Assembly: GCF_937906425.1 (NCBI RefSeq)
Contig: NZ_CALCYR010000199.1
Coordinates: 1-6,097, forward strand
Origin: an uncultured Methanobrevibacter sp.
GTDB lineage: Archaea > Methanobacteriota > Methanobacteria > Methanobacteriales > Methanobacteriaceae
Direction: 5' to 3'
DNA length: 6,097 nucleotides
The translations under genes and the position numbers were made by a program. Below are positions 5,961-6,097 of this stretch, in pieces. The notes beneath the pieces were generated by a model, which saw nothing but the letters and a program-made list of their open reading frames with translations, was not told where the DNA came from and did not search any database. Every line of letters begins with the position of its first letter. Position 1 is the first letter of the stretch.

Positions 5961-5980
5961 CTTATTATATAATCTTTTTC
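5961..5980 (-). promoter_or_regulatory. Candidate archaeal promoter (BRE plus TATA) for the oxidoreductase gene
   Basis: The minus strand reads GAAAAAGA then TTATATAA (5965-5972): a purine-rich BRE-like stretch directly before a good TATA box. Transcription would begin near 5940 and give a leader of about 95 nt. A second TATA-like box around 5916-5924 would give a shorter leader of about 45-50 nt and cannot be excluded. Confidence 0.5.
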
Positions 5981-6030
5981 CAGTTAAATAATTTGAATTA
6001 ATCAAAGGAAAAACATTTGATAAAAACAAA

Positions 6031-6097
6031 GTAAAAAATTAAAAAAAAATTCTTAAAATTAATAAAAATAGGAAAACATTCATAAAAAAGAGTAAGG
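6031..6097 (-). terminator. T-rich tail, possibly the 3' end of a gene beyond the window
   Basis: The minus strand carries a run of nine T at 6041-6049 and further T5-T6 runs on both sides (6031-6090), with no coding sequence. This is what the 3' end of another minus-strand gene beyond the window would look like. It could also be ordinary upstream AT-rich DNA. Confidence 0.25.

Noticed and set aside
6006..6090. Imperfect 20-bp direct repeat AGGAAAA(A)CATT...ATAAAAA at 6006-6026 and 6070-6089
   Set aside because: The match needs an indel and substitutions in low-complexity sequence, so chance similarity is likely.

Overview
The window looks like a piece of an AT-rich methanogenic archaeal chromosome, most likely Methanobrevibacter or a close relative in the Methanobacteriales. 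This rests on an archaeal-type methionyl-tRNA synthetase with two zinc knuckles, a first gene that resembles a methanogen-restricted family of unknown function (DUF530, from memory), GGAGG and GGTGA ribosome-binding sites, TTTATATA-like promoter boxes and extremely AT-rich spacers full of oligo-T tracts. No database search was possible, so the genus is an inference.

All three genes are on the minus strand, so the reading order is from high to low coordinates. First, 5847-6097 is a promoter/leader region with TATA-like boxes and inverted repeats. Then comes a flavin-dependent pyridine nucleotide-disulfide oxidoreductase of the NADH oxidase/CoA-disulfide reductase family (4509-5846). A 561-bp spacer (3948-4508) follows. 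It opens with a roughly 150-bp array of oligo-T tracts just after the oxidoreductase stop and ends with the leader of metG. Next is metG (1875-3947, TTG start), carrying a C-terminal tRNA-binding OB-fold domain on a repetitive charged linker. A 223-bp spacer (1652-1874) holds a duplicated 24-bp element. Last is a conserved-type protein of about 526 residues with a zinc-ribbon-like cysteine cluster and a C-terminal TFIIB-like helix-turn-helix (62-1642), followed by T-rich sequence at the window edge.

The spacers are large and each carries T-tracts after a stop and a candidate promoter before the next start, so the genes look individually transcribed rather than a tight operon. No metabolic link between them is evident. 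The oxidoreductase would serve redox or oxygen/disulfide handling, MetG charges tRNA-Met, and the third protein has features suggesting nucleic-acid binding.

The points most worth a second look are: the helically phased A/T-tract array at 4331-4480 (terminator cluster, curved DNA, or both); the in-frame internal GGTGA-ATG at the start of the MetG tRNA-binding domain; the 24-bp direct repeat with an embedded palindrome before the third gene; and the zinc-ribbon plus TFB-like architecture of that third protein. No tRNA, rRNA, CRISPR array, transposon or integrase was seen.
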